Source of the DNA: Bifidobacterium scardovii JCM 12489 = DSM 13734
GTDB taxonomy: Bacteria; Actinomycetota; Actinomycetes; Actinomycetales; Bifidobacteriaceae
Direction of reading: 5' to 3'
DNA: 64,000 bases
Assembly: GCF_001042635.1 (NCBI RefSeq)
Contig: NZ_AP012331.1
Span: 3,094,348 to 3,158,347, forward strand
A program made the position numbers and the translations under genes. Positions 57,855-64,000 of this stretch are shown here, one piece after another. The notes beneath the pieces were generated by a model. It was given only the letters and a program-made list of their open reading frames with translations. It did no database searches and had not been told where the DNA came from. The stretch's first letter is position 1. Each line of letters opens with the position of its first letter.

Positions 57855-59219
57855 TTACTTCCATTCGCCTTCGGGAGCGGGAGCGGTGGTTGTGCTGTGC
57901 ATGAGCAGTGACAGGATGCGATCCATGTCCTCGGGGGAGGAAAAGACGATTTCGATGCGACCGTGCTTTTGCGATCCCTTGATCGTCACTTTCGTATCGA
58001 AGCGGTTTTCCAGATTCTGCTGGATCGGCGAATTGGCCCACGGATTGTTCCTGTTGGCGCGGGCATTTCTGGGCTGCTCCCCCTGTGCGATCTTCATCGA
58101 CACGATCTCTTCGGTGGATCGCACCGACAGTCCTTCGGCGATGATGCGCGCGGCCAGCTTGTCCATCTCCGACTCATCCGTCAAAGCGAGCAGCGCACGC
58201 GCGTGCCCCGCCGACAAAATACCTGCAGCAACCTTCTTCTGCACCACGGCAGGAAGATTCAGCAGACGCAAAGTGTTGGCGATCTGCGGCCGTGATTTGG
58301 ACACCGACTTGGACAACTCCGCCTGCGTCAGACCAAACTCGTCGATCATCTGCTGATATGCGGCGGCTTCTTCCAGCGGATTCAACGCCACACGATGCAG
58401 GTTTTCCAGCAACGCATCACGCAGCATGTCATCGTCGGCGGTGGTCTTCACGATCGCGGGAATCGTGCTCAATCCCGCCAACTGCGACGCACGCCAACGC
58501 CGTTCACCCATAATCAATTCATACGGGGTGTTGCTGCTCGCATCCTTGCCGGCATCATGCGCGGACGCTTCACCACTGGTCGGTGCGGCGCCAACGGATT
58601 TCACCGGACGCTTGCGCACCACGATAGGCTGCAGCACACCGACTTCGGTGATGGACGCCGCCAACTCGTTCAGCTCATCCTCGTCGAAGATGGTACGAGG
58701 CTGATGCTCGTTGGGGCCGATATCCGAAATATTGAGCTCATCGAGGTATCCGCCCAATACCGGCTTCAACTTCGGTTTTTCCTCGGTCTTTGTTTCATGT
58801 GAAACACTGCCATGCGCTTTGCCGGAACGCGGTGCGCTATCCAAAGACGTAGCGCTGACGTTCCCCGAAAGATTCTCGGTCAGATCGCCAAAGAACAAGT
58901 CGCTGGGATGCGCGATATCATCCAAGGCCGGCATGGACGCACGCTTGCCCTTGGCTTTGCCGGACCCAGCATGCGTATTCTGATGCCCCTGACGCTCGGC
59001 CGTCTCGGCCTTGGCTCCGCTGGCCGGGGATCCATCGCGCACGACATCGGCAGCGGGCTGCTGCTGGGTCTTCTTGGACTGGGTCTCCCCCGCCGGCGTA
59101 TTGCCGGTAACGGGTCGGGCGGCAACGACCGATGGCTTGGTTGTCTTCGCCGACTGCTCCCCAGGCAGATCGGGGAACAACGCTCCAAGGCCTTTGCCAA
59201 GACGTGACTTCGTTGCCAT
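57855..59219 (-). CDS. parB: Chromosome-partitioning protein ParB
   Basis: A 454-residue CTPase clamp that loads at parS and organises the origin. The N-terminal ~150 residues are a variable Ala/Lys/Gly/Ser-rich extension after MATKSRLGKGLGALFPD, the ParA-contacting motif. The CTP domain (165-260) has EHQPRTIFDEDELNELAASI and the GERRWRASQLAG catalytic loop. The HTH (270-330: LTQAELSKSVSKSRPQIANTLRLL) reads parS, and a C-terminal dimer domain follows. ATG 59219 lies one base from the parA stop with GAGGAGAA. A parS site (58791-58806) is inside its own gene. Confidence 0.94.
   Translation of the reverse strand: MATKSRLGKGLGALFPDLPGEQSAKTTKPSVVAARPVTGNTPAGETQSKKTQQQPAADVVRDGSPASGAKAETAERQGHQNTHAGSGKAKGKRASMPALDDIAHPSDLFFGDLTENLSGNVSATSLDSAPRSGKAHGSVSHETKTEEKPKLKPVLGGYLDELNISDIGPNEHQPRTIFDEDELNELAASITEVGVLQPIVVRKRPVKSVGAAPTSGEASAHDAGKDASSNTPYELIMGERRWRASQLAGLSTIPAIVKTTADDDMLRDALLENLHRVALNPLEEAAAYQQMIDEFGLTQAELSKSVSKSRPQIANTLRLLNLPAVVQKKVAAGILSAGHARALLALTDESEMDKLAARIIAEGLSVRSTEEIVSMKIAQGEQPRNARANRNNPWANSPIQQNLENRFDTKVTIKGSQKHGRIEIVFSSPEDMDRILSLLMHSTTTAPAPEGEWK
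58791..58806 (+). promoter_or_regulatory. parS site 2 (within parB)
   Basis: TGTTTCATGTGAAACA, 16 of 16 identical to sites 4 and 5. Confidence 0.9.
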
Positions 59220-59220
59220 A

Positions 59221-60207
59221 TCAGTGTTCTCCTCGTTTATTAGCGATTGCTTCCAGTACTTGCTTGGATCGCCGCGCTATTTCCAAAGCGGCTTCTCGAT
59301 ATGCAGTGGCTCCCATGCCTCGCCGATCATAGGCGATCACACTCTGGCCAAAACTTGGCGCCTCGGAGATCTTTACCGTACGTGGGATGGTGGTATCCAG
59401 CACAATGGAGGGATAATGCTGCTTGACCTCGTCAAAGACCTCCCGGCTGAGCAGGGTGCGTTTGTCGAACATGGTGACGAGCATGGTCGACACCAGCAGC
59501 GACGAATTAAAGTGCTCCTGCACCAACCCTATGGTGTGCAGCAGCTGGCCCAATCCTTCCAAGGCGTAATACTCGGCCTGGATCGGGATAAGCATCTCCT
59601 CCGCCGCGCACATGGCATTGATCACCAGCAATCCAAGGCTGGGAGGGCAGTCGATGAAGATGTACTCGTAATGGTCATCGGTCGCCGACAAAAAAGCGTG
59701 CACGGCGTCATGCAACAGATCATTGCGATTGGGGGCATCGGCAACTTCCAGCTCGGCGCCGCTGAGATCAATCGAAGCGGGCACCACGTCAAGAGTGGTG
59801 AAGTCCGGGCACTGCTGCCGGATCTCATCGATCGAGGAACGGCCTTCCAGAACGTCATACACTGACGGGATACCGCTGCCATGCTGGATTCCCAATGCGG
59901 TCGATGCGTTGCCCTGAGGGTCCATGTCAATGACCATCACGCGCGCTCCCCCGAGCGCCAGCGCAGCCGCAATGTTGACCGTGGTGGTGGTCTTGCCGAC
60001 GCCACCTTTCTGATTGGCTACGGCGATGATACGAGTCCGATCCGGCTTGGGGAACACCGCCGCTTCAATCGCGGCGAATCGACTCGATTCATGGGCGATT
60101 TCCATACCCAATGAGGAATCAGAGCCCGAAAAAATACGATTGATCGTATCTTCCACTGATTCAGCGCCAGACATCGAGCCCACAGCATTCGTATTCGTCG
60201 TGGTCAC
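59221..60207 (-). CDS. parA: Chromosome-partitioning ATPase ParA
   Basis: A 328-residue Walker ATPase (deviant Walker A NQKGGVGKTTTTVN near residue 70) that binds nucleoid DNA and pulls ParB-parS complexes apart. VMVIDMDPQGNAST near 100 and YIFIDCPPSLGLL near 180 are the A' and B motifs. A ~50-residue N-terminal extension precedes the ATPase core. The GTG at 60207 has AAGGAGG; a later ATG (MSGAESVED) is possible. It forms an operon with parB. The upstream gap holds a DnaA-box cluster, so initiation factor could also affect its expression. Confidence 0.94.
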   Translation of the reverse strand: MTTTNTNAVGSMSGAESVEDTINRIFSGSDSSLGMEIAHESSRFAAIEAAVFPKPDRTRIIAVANQKGGVGKTTTTVNIAAALALGGARVMVIDMDPQGNASTALGIQHGSGIPSVYDVLEGRSSIDEIRQQCPDFTTLDVVPASIDLSGAELEVADAPNRNDLLHDAVHAFLSATDDHYEYIFIDCPPSLGLLVINAMCAAEEMLIPIQAEYYALEGLGQLLHTIGLVQEHFNSSLLVSTMLVTMFDKRTLLSREVFDEVKQHYPSIVLDTTIPRTVKISEAPSFGQSVIAYDRRGMGATAYREAALEIARRSKQVLEAIANKRGEH

Positions 60208-60267
60208 AGCCCCTCCTTACACAAGACAATATGATCAAGTTTTACCAGCTGCATGGACATGCTCAAG

Positions 60268-60431
60268 TTGTCCACATGGATGTGGATAACTGTGGATAAA
60301 AGTTGTAGACAAGTCTGCATCCGTTCAACAAACAACGCCAGAAATCGCTGAATTCCAAGGAAAACCGCGATATCACGGCAATCAGTGCAGAAATGTGGAT
60401 AACTTTGTGCATGACCTAAAAATGTGGATAA
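60268..60431. promoter_or_regulatory. DnaA-box cluster between parA and rsmG
   Basis: Four perfect reverse TTATCCACA boxes (60281-60289, 60291-60299, 60394-60402, 60423-60431) and one forward TTGTCCACA (60268-60276) lie within 165 bp. The first pair are 10 bp apart. This is either part of the origin or a DnaA-titrating or regulatory site. Confidence 0.75.
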
Positions 60432-60436
60432 GTCAG

Positions 60437-61198
60437 TCAGCGTCGGTCGATAAGCACAACATGCGTGGGTTCCAAGTCAGGACCGACGGGAGCCTCGACC
60501 ACACGAGGTCTGAGGCCACCAGCCTTAGCGATGATCTTGCTGGCTTTATCGATTTCCGCCTGCGCAGACCGTCCCTTCAATGCAACGAATCGACCTTGGG
60601 ACTTCAACAACGGTAGCGTCAATCCGGTCAATTTGGTCATCGGAGCCACGGCTCGACACGTCACCACAGCAAAAGAATGCATGCCGGAATCACGACGACG
60701 AATTTGGGCAATGGCTTCTTCCGCGCGGGCACGCAGTACGGAAACATTGGTCAATCCCATTTCCGCCACGCATTCATTGAGCCACTCCACGCGCCTCTCC
60801 ATAGGCTCGATCAGAGTGAACTGATGATCGGGAAGACAGGCTGCGGCAACAAGGCCGGGAAAGCCGCCACCGGAGCCAATATCGGCAACGGTCTTGTACC
60901 GTTCCCGGTGGGTCGCTTCCCGGATAAAAGGGACCACCGCAGCGGAGTTGAGAATATGCCGTTCCCAGATGATACCCACATCTCGCGGACCGATGATGCC
61001 TCGCGGCTCGCCTTCACGCATAAGTTTCATGTGAAACATTTCCAAGGCAGGCAGAGCCGGCCCGAGCACCTGGCGAAGAATCGGCGACCCGTCGAGCGAG
61101 TCGACTGTGGTCGATGTTTCATGTGAAACATCGACCACCTTGACTACCGATGACAGCGAGTCATCCGAATGTGTTTCATGTGAAACATGTTCGGACAC
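60437..61198 (-). CDS. rsmG: 16S rRNA 7-methylguanosine methyltransferase RsmG
   Basis: A 253-residue SAM enzyme that methylates G527 of 16S rRNA. The SAM motif [16 protein letters not shown] is near residue 103, and [15 protein letters not shown] near 71 and [13 protein letters not shown] near 185 are family motifs. The first ~45 residues are an extension encoded across parS sites (VSHET appears twice). The GTG at 61198 follows GAGGG, two bases after the jag stop; a later start near residue 53-59 (MFHMKLM) could also be used. The protein is otherwise full length. Confidence 0.9.
   Translation of the reverse strand: MSEHVSHETHSDDSLSSVVKVVDVSHETSTTVDSLDGSPILRQVLGPALPALEMFHMKLMREGEPRGIIGPRDVGIIWERHILNSAAVVPFIREATHRERYKTVADIGSGGGFPGLVAAACLPDHQFTLIEPMERRVEWLNECVAEMGLTNVSVLRARAEEAIAQIRRRDSGMHSFAVVTCRAVAPMTKLTGLTLPLLKSQGRFVALKGRSAQAEIDKASKIIAKAGGLRPRVVEAPVGPDLEPTHVVLIDRR
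61023..61038 (+). promoter_or_regulatory. parS site 3 (within rsmG)
   Basis: AGTTTCATGTGAAACA; only the first base differs from sites 2, 4 and 5. Confidence 0.85.
61115..61130 (+). promoter_or_regulatory. parS site 4 (within rsmG)
   Basis: TGTTTCATGTGAAACA flanked by GGTCGA and TCGACC, so the dyad extends to 28 bp (61109-61136) apart from the two central positions. Confidence 0.9.
61172..61187 (+). promoter_or_regulatory. parS site 5 (within rsmG)
   Basis: TGTTTCATGTGAAACA, 57 bp from site 4 and 11 bp inside the rsmG start. Confidence 0.9.
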
Positions 61199-61200
61199 GA

Positions 61201-61734
61201 TCAGCCCTCGACTTCATCGACATCGTCGGCCGCCTCATCGGAGCTGGCCTTCATATATACCGTCACATAGCGATGCGGTTCTTCGCCGTGGGAACGAGAC
61301 TTCATACCCTCCTCGCGCACCACATCGTGGATGACCTTGCGCTCGAAGGAATTCATCGGCTTGAGATCGACCGGCTCGCCGCTCTCCTTGACCTCGTCGA
61401 TGGCGTCGAGCGCGATGTCATGCAGCCGCTGACGCTTGCGCTTCAGGAACCCGTCGACATCGACGATCAGATGCGAGCGTTCGCCGGTTTTCTGCTGCAC
61501 GGCCAAGCGGGTGAGCTGCTGAAGCGCGTCGACCACTTCCCCATTGCGCCCGATCAGATGCTTGATATCGGTGTCGTCATCCGCAACAATCTGAACCATG
61601 GGCCGGCCGTTGCGCACACCCATCTCGATATCGCCTTCGTAATCGGCAATGTCGAGCAAGCCTTCCAGATAGTCGGCAGCGATATCAGCTTCCTCGTTGA
61701 GCTGATCGATTGTCTTATCTTCATCCTGCGCCAT
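61201..61734 (-). CDS. jag: KH-R3H RNA-binding protein Jag/KhpB
   Basis: A 177-residue RNA-binding protein. The KH domain has [21 protein letters not shown] with the GRNG loop, and the R3H domain has [16 protein letters not shown]. The N-terminal Jag domain found in some species is absent, as usual in actinobacteria. It is thought to act with KhpA in post-transcriptional control of cell division and envelope genes. It lies behind yidC, separated by a 16-bp hairpin, and just before rsmG. An acidic C-terminus ends the protein. Confidence 0.9.
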   Translation of the reverse strand: MAQDEDKTIDQLNEEADIAADYLEGLLDIADYEGDIEMGVRNGRPMVQIVADDDTDIKHLIGRNGEVVDALQQLTRLAVQQKTGERSHLIVDVDGFLKRKRQRLHDIALDAIDEVKESGEPVDLKPMNSFERKVIHDVVREEGMKSRSHGEEPHRYVTVYMKASSDEAADDVDEVEG

Positions 61735-61779
61735 ATGTCCATTACTCCTTATCCAGCGAGGTTCTGTCCCAAGTGTAAA

Positions 61780-61819
61780 TCAGGAACCCGCAAAAATTAT
61801 GAATTTTGCGGGTTCCTGA
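61780..61819 (-). terminator. 16-bp hairpin between yidC and jag
   Basis: TCAGGAACCCGCAAAA (61780-61795) pairs with 61804-61819 around an 8-nt loop, 12 nt after the yidC stop, followed by TTT on the minus strand. It may partly terminate or stabilise yidC mRNA. Confidence 0.7.
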
Positions 61820-61831
61820 GATAATCAATGG

Positions 61832-62839
61832 TTATTTCTTTTTGCGGTTCTTCCGCTGCGGCTGCACACGCTGATAGCCCTGATTCAGCTTGCGTTCCGC
61901 TTCCTCCTTGGCCTTGGCCAACGCCTCTTCTTCGAGGGACATCTGGCCGGCCTTTGCGCGGCGCTCGTTCTCGCGCTTGTGATCACGGACTCTCTTGGCC
62001 TCGGCGGCCGGCGTGCCCGGGGTCGGGAAGGCATAGACCTGCCACATCGAACGCAGTAAGTTGCACACATTGTTGGTGAGCCAGTACACCAGCACGGCGA
62101 ACGGCATGACCCCGCCGGAGAAGACGTACATGATCGGGAAGATCCACAGCATGGCCTTCTGCATCATGGCGTTCTGCCCGGTCATGGTCTCGGGGGCCAC
62201 GTTCTTCTTCATGTTGTTGTACTGCATGAGCCACATGCAGCCGCACATGAGCACGACGAAGATGCCGATGACGATCTTGCCCTGCGTGCCGGAATTATTG
62301 AAGGTGTCGGTCACGTTCACGCCGAACACGGTGGTCTTGGAGAATTGCTGTGCCGTGGCCACATCGAACGCACCGAGCGCGGCTCGCTTGCCCTTGGCGA
62401 TATAGGGAATCGCGGACAGCGTGTAGAACATGCACATGAACACAGGGCCCTGGATGAGCATCGGCAGGCACGAGCCGGCAGGATTGGCGTCGTTGTCCTG
62501 GTACAGCTTCATCATCTCGCGCTGCTGCGCTTCTTTGCTGGCCTGATCGGTTTTGCCCTTGTACTTGTTCTGGATGTGCTGCATCTTGGGCTGCAATGCC
62601 TGCATCTTGCGCATCGACTTCATCTGCTTGACGTAGATCGGCAGAATACATGCATGCACCACAAGCACCAGGAAGATGATCGACAGAACCCACGAGAAGC
62701 CGATGGGCGACATGCCGAGCATGGTCAGGAACTTGTGGAACAGCGCCATGATCTGGGTCATCAGCCATTCGACCGGCGTGAGGATCTTATACAGCCATCC
62801 CCAGAAGCCGCTGTCCAGTAGGAATTGATCGGTGTTCAT
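61832..62839 (-). CDS. yidC: Membrane protein insertase YidC
   Basis: A 335-residue insertase of the Oxa1/YidC family. It has an N-terminal membrane segment (13-35 or so) and the conserved five-segment core starting near residue 42 (WVLSIIFLVLVVHACILPIYVKQMKSMRKMQALQPKM split over helix and charged loop). It ends in a strongly basic tail (QPQRKNRKKK) that binds ribosomes. There is no large periplasmic domain, as in Gram-positives. ATG 62839 follows AAGGAGATGG. It lies 3 bp from yidD in the rpmH-rnpA-yidD-yidC row. It inserts membrane proteins alone or with SecYEG. Confidence 0.94.
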   Translation of the reverse strand: MNTDQFLLDSGFWGWLYKILTPVEWLMTQIMALFHKFLTMLGMSPIGFSWVLSIIFLVLVVHACILPIYVKQMKSMRKMQALQPKMQHIQNKYKGKTDQASKEAQQREMMKLYQDNDANPAGSCLPMLIQGPVFMCMFYTLSAIPYIAKGKRAALGAFDVATAQQFSKTTVFGVNVTDTFNNSGTQGKIVIGIFVVLMCGCMWLMQYNNMKKNVAPETMTGQNAMMQKAMLWIFPIMYVFSGGVMPFAVLVYWLTNNVCNLLRSMWQVYAFPTPGTPAAEAKRVRDHKRENERRAKAGQMSLEEEALAKAKEEAERKLNQGYQRVQPQRKNRKKK

Positions 62840-62842
62840 CGC

Positions 62843-63163
62843 TTAGGCCATCTCCTTATGTTCGCCATATTCGGCATCGGCCAGTGGTGTCAGTCGAGGC
62901 TCTTCATGCGCCTTCGACCAGGAAAATCGGTAAAACACGGAATAGCGCTGCGGAACATCGTCAATGCCGCCACGGCTCCAAGGTCGGCAGCGCAACAGGC
63001 GCAGTGCGGCAAGCACACCGCCACGGAACGCGCCATATCGTTGCAACGCTTCAATTGCATAATGCGAGCAAGTGGGATAGTACCGGCAACACGCTGGTCG
63101 GTTGGCGGAAATCACCCGCTGATACCAACGGATGGCACGAATCATCCCACCGGCGACACTCAT
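62843..63163 (-). CDS. yidD: Membrane protein insertion efficiency factor YidD
   Basis: A 106-residue small protein with the YidD signature [20 protein letters not shown] followed by [15 protein letters not shown] and RPWSRGG. Its amphipathic helix associates with the inner membrane and supports YidC. The ATG at 63163 overlaps the rnpA TGA; a second ATG (MIRAIRWYQ) could be used. Conserved cysteines are intact. Confidence 0.93.
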   Translation of the reverse strand: MSVAGGMIRAIRWYQRVISANRPACCRYYPTCSHYAIEALQRYGAFRGGVLAALRLLRCRPWSRGGIDDVPQRYSVFYRFSWSKAHEEPRLTPLADAEYGEHKEMA

Positions 63164-63531
63164 CGTCGATCACGCTTAGCGGCTTTACGGCTGACGGCAT
63201 CGAACAGTGAAGCCATCTGCCCATCCAATGATCGGAAGTCCGCACGAGCGGCACTGGGCTTGGCCCGCAACACGATATCGCACCGCTCGGGAAGCCGAGA
63301 TTCATATTGGCGCGCCAATACGCGAAACCTGCGTTTCATGGTATTGCGCGTCACCGCATTACCCACCGCTTTGGAAACAGCCAGACCAAGCCGTCGCCCA
63401 TCTATCGCCGCATCGCCCAAAATCGAGGAATCGTCGCGCACCAGATAGTGCACGACGATATCCTTATCGCTGACTTTGCGACGGCATTTGAGCACGGTGA
63501 CAAAGTCACGATGGCTCTTCAGCCGTTCCAC
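63160..63531 (-). CDS. rnpA: Ribonuclease P protein component
   Basis: A 123-residue basic protein that assists the RNase P RNA in tRNA 5' maturation. The family signature [20 protein letters not shown] lies near residue 62 and the N-terminal [15 protein letters not shown] is typical. The start is a GTG at 63531, 23 bp after the rpmH stop, with a weak ribosome site. It overlaps yidD by four bases. Confidence 0.93.
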   Translation of the reverse strand: MERLKSHRDFVTVLKCRRKVSDKDIVVHYLVRDDSSILGDAAIDGRRLGLAVSKAVGNAVTRNTMKRRFRVLARQYESRLPERCDIVLRAKPSAARADFRSLDGQMASLFDAVSRKAAKRDRR

Positions 63532-63554
63532 GTCGGTTACGCCGCTGATATGGT

Positions 63555-63689
63555 TCAGGCGGACAGGGACTTGCGGCCCTTGGCGCGACGACGGTTGATG
63601 ACGGCGCGGCCGGAACGAGTGCGCAGGCGCAGGCGGAAGCCGTGCTTCATGTGACGGCGGCGGTTATTCGGCTGGAATGTCCTCTTCAT
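63555..63689 (-). CDS. rpmH: Ribosomal protein L34
   Basis: A 44-residue very basic ribosomal protein: [20 protein letters not shown] and then [20 protein letters not shown], ending SLSA, the canonical L34 sequence. GGGAG lies nine bases upstream of the ATG. First gene of the rpmH-rnpA-yidD-yidC transcript, and divergent from dnaA, which must start right after the window. Confidence 0.97.
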   Translation of the reverse strand: MKRTFQPNNRRRHMKHGFRLRLRTRSGRAVINRRRAKGRKSLSA

Positions 63690-63750
63690 AATTAATGCTC
63701 CCGGTTTTTAGCCATGCGAACGCACGGCTCCTCATGAGTCAAGCTATACC

Positions 63751-63780
63751 AAAGTACTCTCACCCCTGCCCACAAGTCAA
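63751..63780 (-). promoter_or_regulatory. rpmH promoter
   Basis: Minus-strand TTGACT (63775-63780) and TACTTT (63751-63756) with an 18-bp spacer, about 60 bp upstream of rpmH. Confidence 0.45.
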
Positions 63781-63839
63781 AACGCCGAGCGGGTTTTCAC
63801 ATCTCGGTCGTGTCGGGAGCTTTCGGCGTGTCGCGTGAA

Positions 63840-64000
63840 ACGTTGGAAAATCAGGCAAGAGCGGTCAAAAGTTATCCACAAATTACATGGATGTTATTCA
63901 CAATCCAGTAATTTCAACACGCAAGCCTGTGGATAACTTCTAGGTTTCGGAGTAAAAATTGACTGTTGTTATTTTAATCGTCTGAGTCAAGGAGGGCCGC
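63840..64000. other. Replication-origin (oriC) flank upstream of dnaA
   Basis: Three DnaA boxes (TTATCCACA 63872-63880, TTATTCACA 63894-63902, reverse TTATCCACA 63928-63936) are followed by an AT-rich stretch (AAAAATTGACTGTTGTTATT at 63954 onward) that could unwind. AAGGAGG at the window end is the expected dnaA ribosome site. Synteny rpmH/dnaA supports oriC. The interval 63690-64000 has no gene. Confidence 0.8.

Noticed and set aside
63827..63842. GTGTCGCGTGAAACG-like sequence near dnaA considered as a sixth parS
   Set aside because: Only the right half matches; the left arm has several mismatches to the TGTTTC half.

Overview
The window is high-GC actinobacterial chromosome, and gene content and synteny point to Bifidobacterium. 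The evidence is the block rpmH-rnpA-yidD-yidC-jag-rsmG-parA-parB-trxB-murJ next to a dnaA-side origin, the MsmK-type shared sugar ATPase, several family 3 glycoside hydrolases (GH3), AgrC/LytTR two-component pairs, and a dispersed short repeat with CTCCCCTC ends. Species is not resolved. The window ends on a Shine-Dalgarno sequence (GGAGG) that should belong to dnaA just outside.

Layout. 1-9.5 kb: partial tadA, a CPA1 Na+/H+ antiporter, a pit-DUF47 phosphate operon with a tandem-repeat promoter, an esterase, a candidate C/U-rich small RNA, dcd and a P2A Ca2+-ATPase. 9.8-12.4 kb: an accessory patch with an AbiEi/AbiEii toxin-antitoxin (TA) pair bracketed by 34-bp direct repeats, then MazEF. 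12.4-18.8 kb: an MFS exporter, an RlmB-type methyltransferase, a perfect 66-bp palindrome, a DUF4032 protein, msmK and a GntR regulator. 19-23.7 kb: a UlaABC-like PTS divergent from an AgrA/AgrC-like pair. 24-38.6 kb: a cytosolic GH3 with a GtrA-like membrane protein, an ADP-ribosyltransferase-fold/XRE TA pair, a K+ channel, and two membrane-anchored domain-permuted GH3 enzymes flanking a second AgrC/LytTR pair.

39-55.9 kb: a Ser/Thr kinase, a DsbA-like thiol protein, tRNA-Thr, a 6C-type small RNA, a resuscitation-promoting-factor-like wall hydrolase, ksgA-ispE, a LytR_C protein, cca, a NUDIX hydrolase, a DUF6049-like protein and a MurJ-pseudokinase fusion. 56-64 kb: the origin-proximal segment, with trxB between repeat elements, parB-parA, five parS sites, two DnaA-box clusters, rsmG, jag, yidC, yidD, rnpA and rpmH.

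The genes fall into working groups. The origin segment couples segregation (ParAB-parS), initiation (DnaA boxes), membrane insertion (YidC/YidD) and RNA maturation (RnpA, RsmG). The GH3/PTS/MsmK/GntR/LytTR genes form a carbohydrate-sensing and carbohydrate-using region. MurJ, the kinase, the Rpf-like protein and the LytR_C protein serve the cell wall. The least explained signals are two compact structured RNAs (5.5 kb and 23.9 kb), the tandem operator-like repeats before pit and ulaC, the 66-bp palindrome, the ART/XRE pair, and the mobile-looking repeat family with a long and an internally deleted short form.
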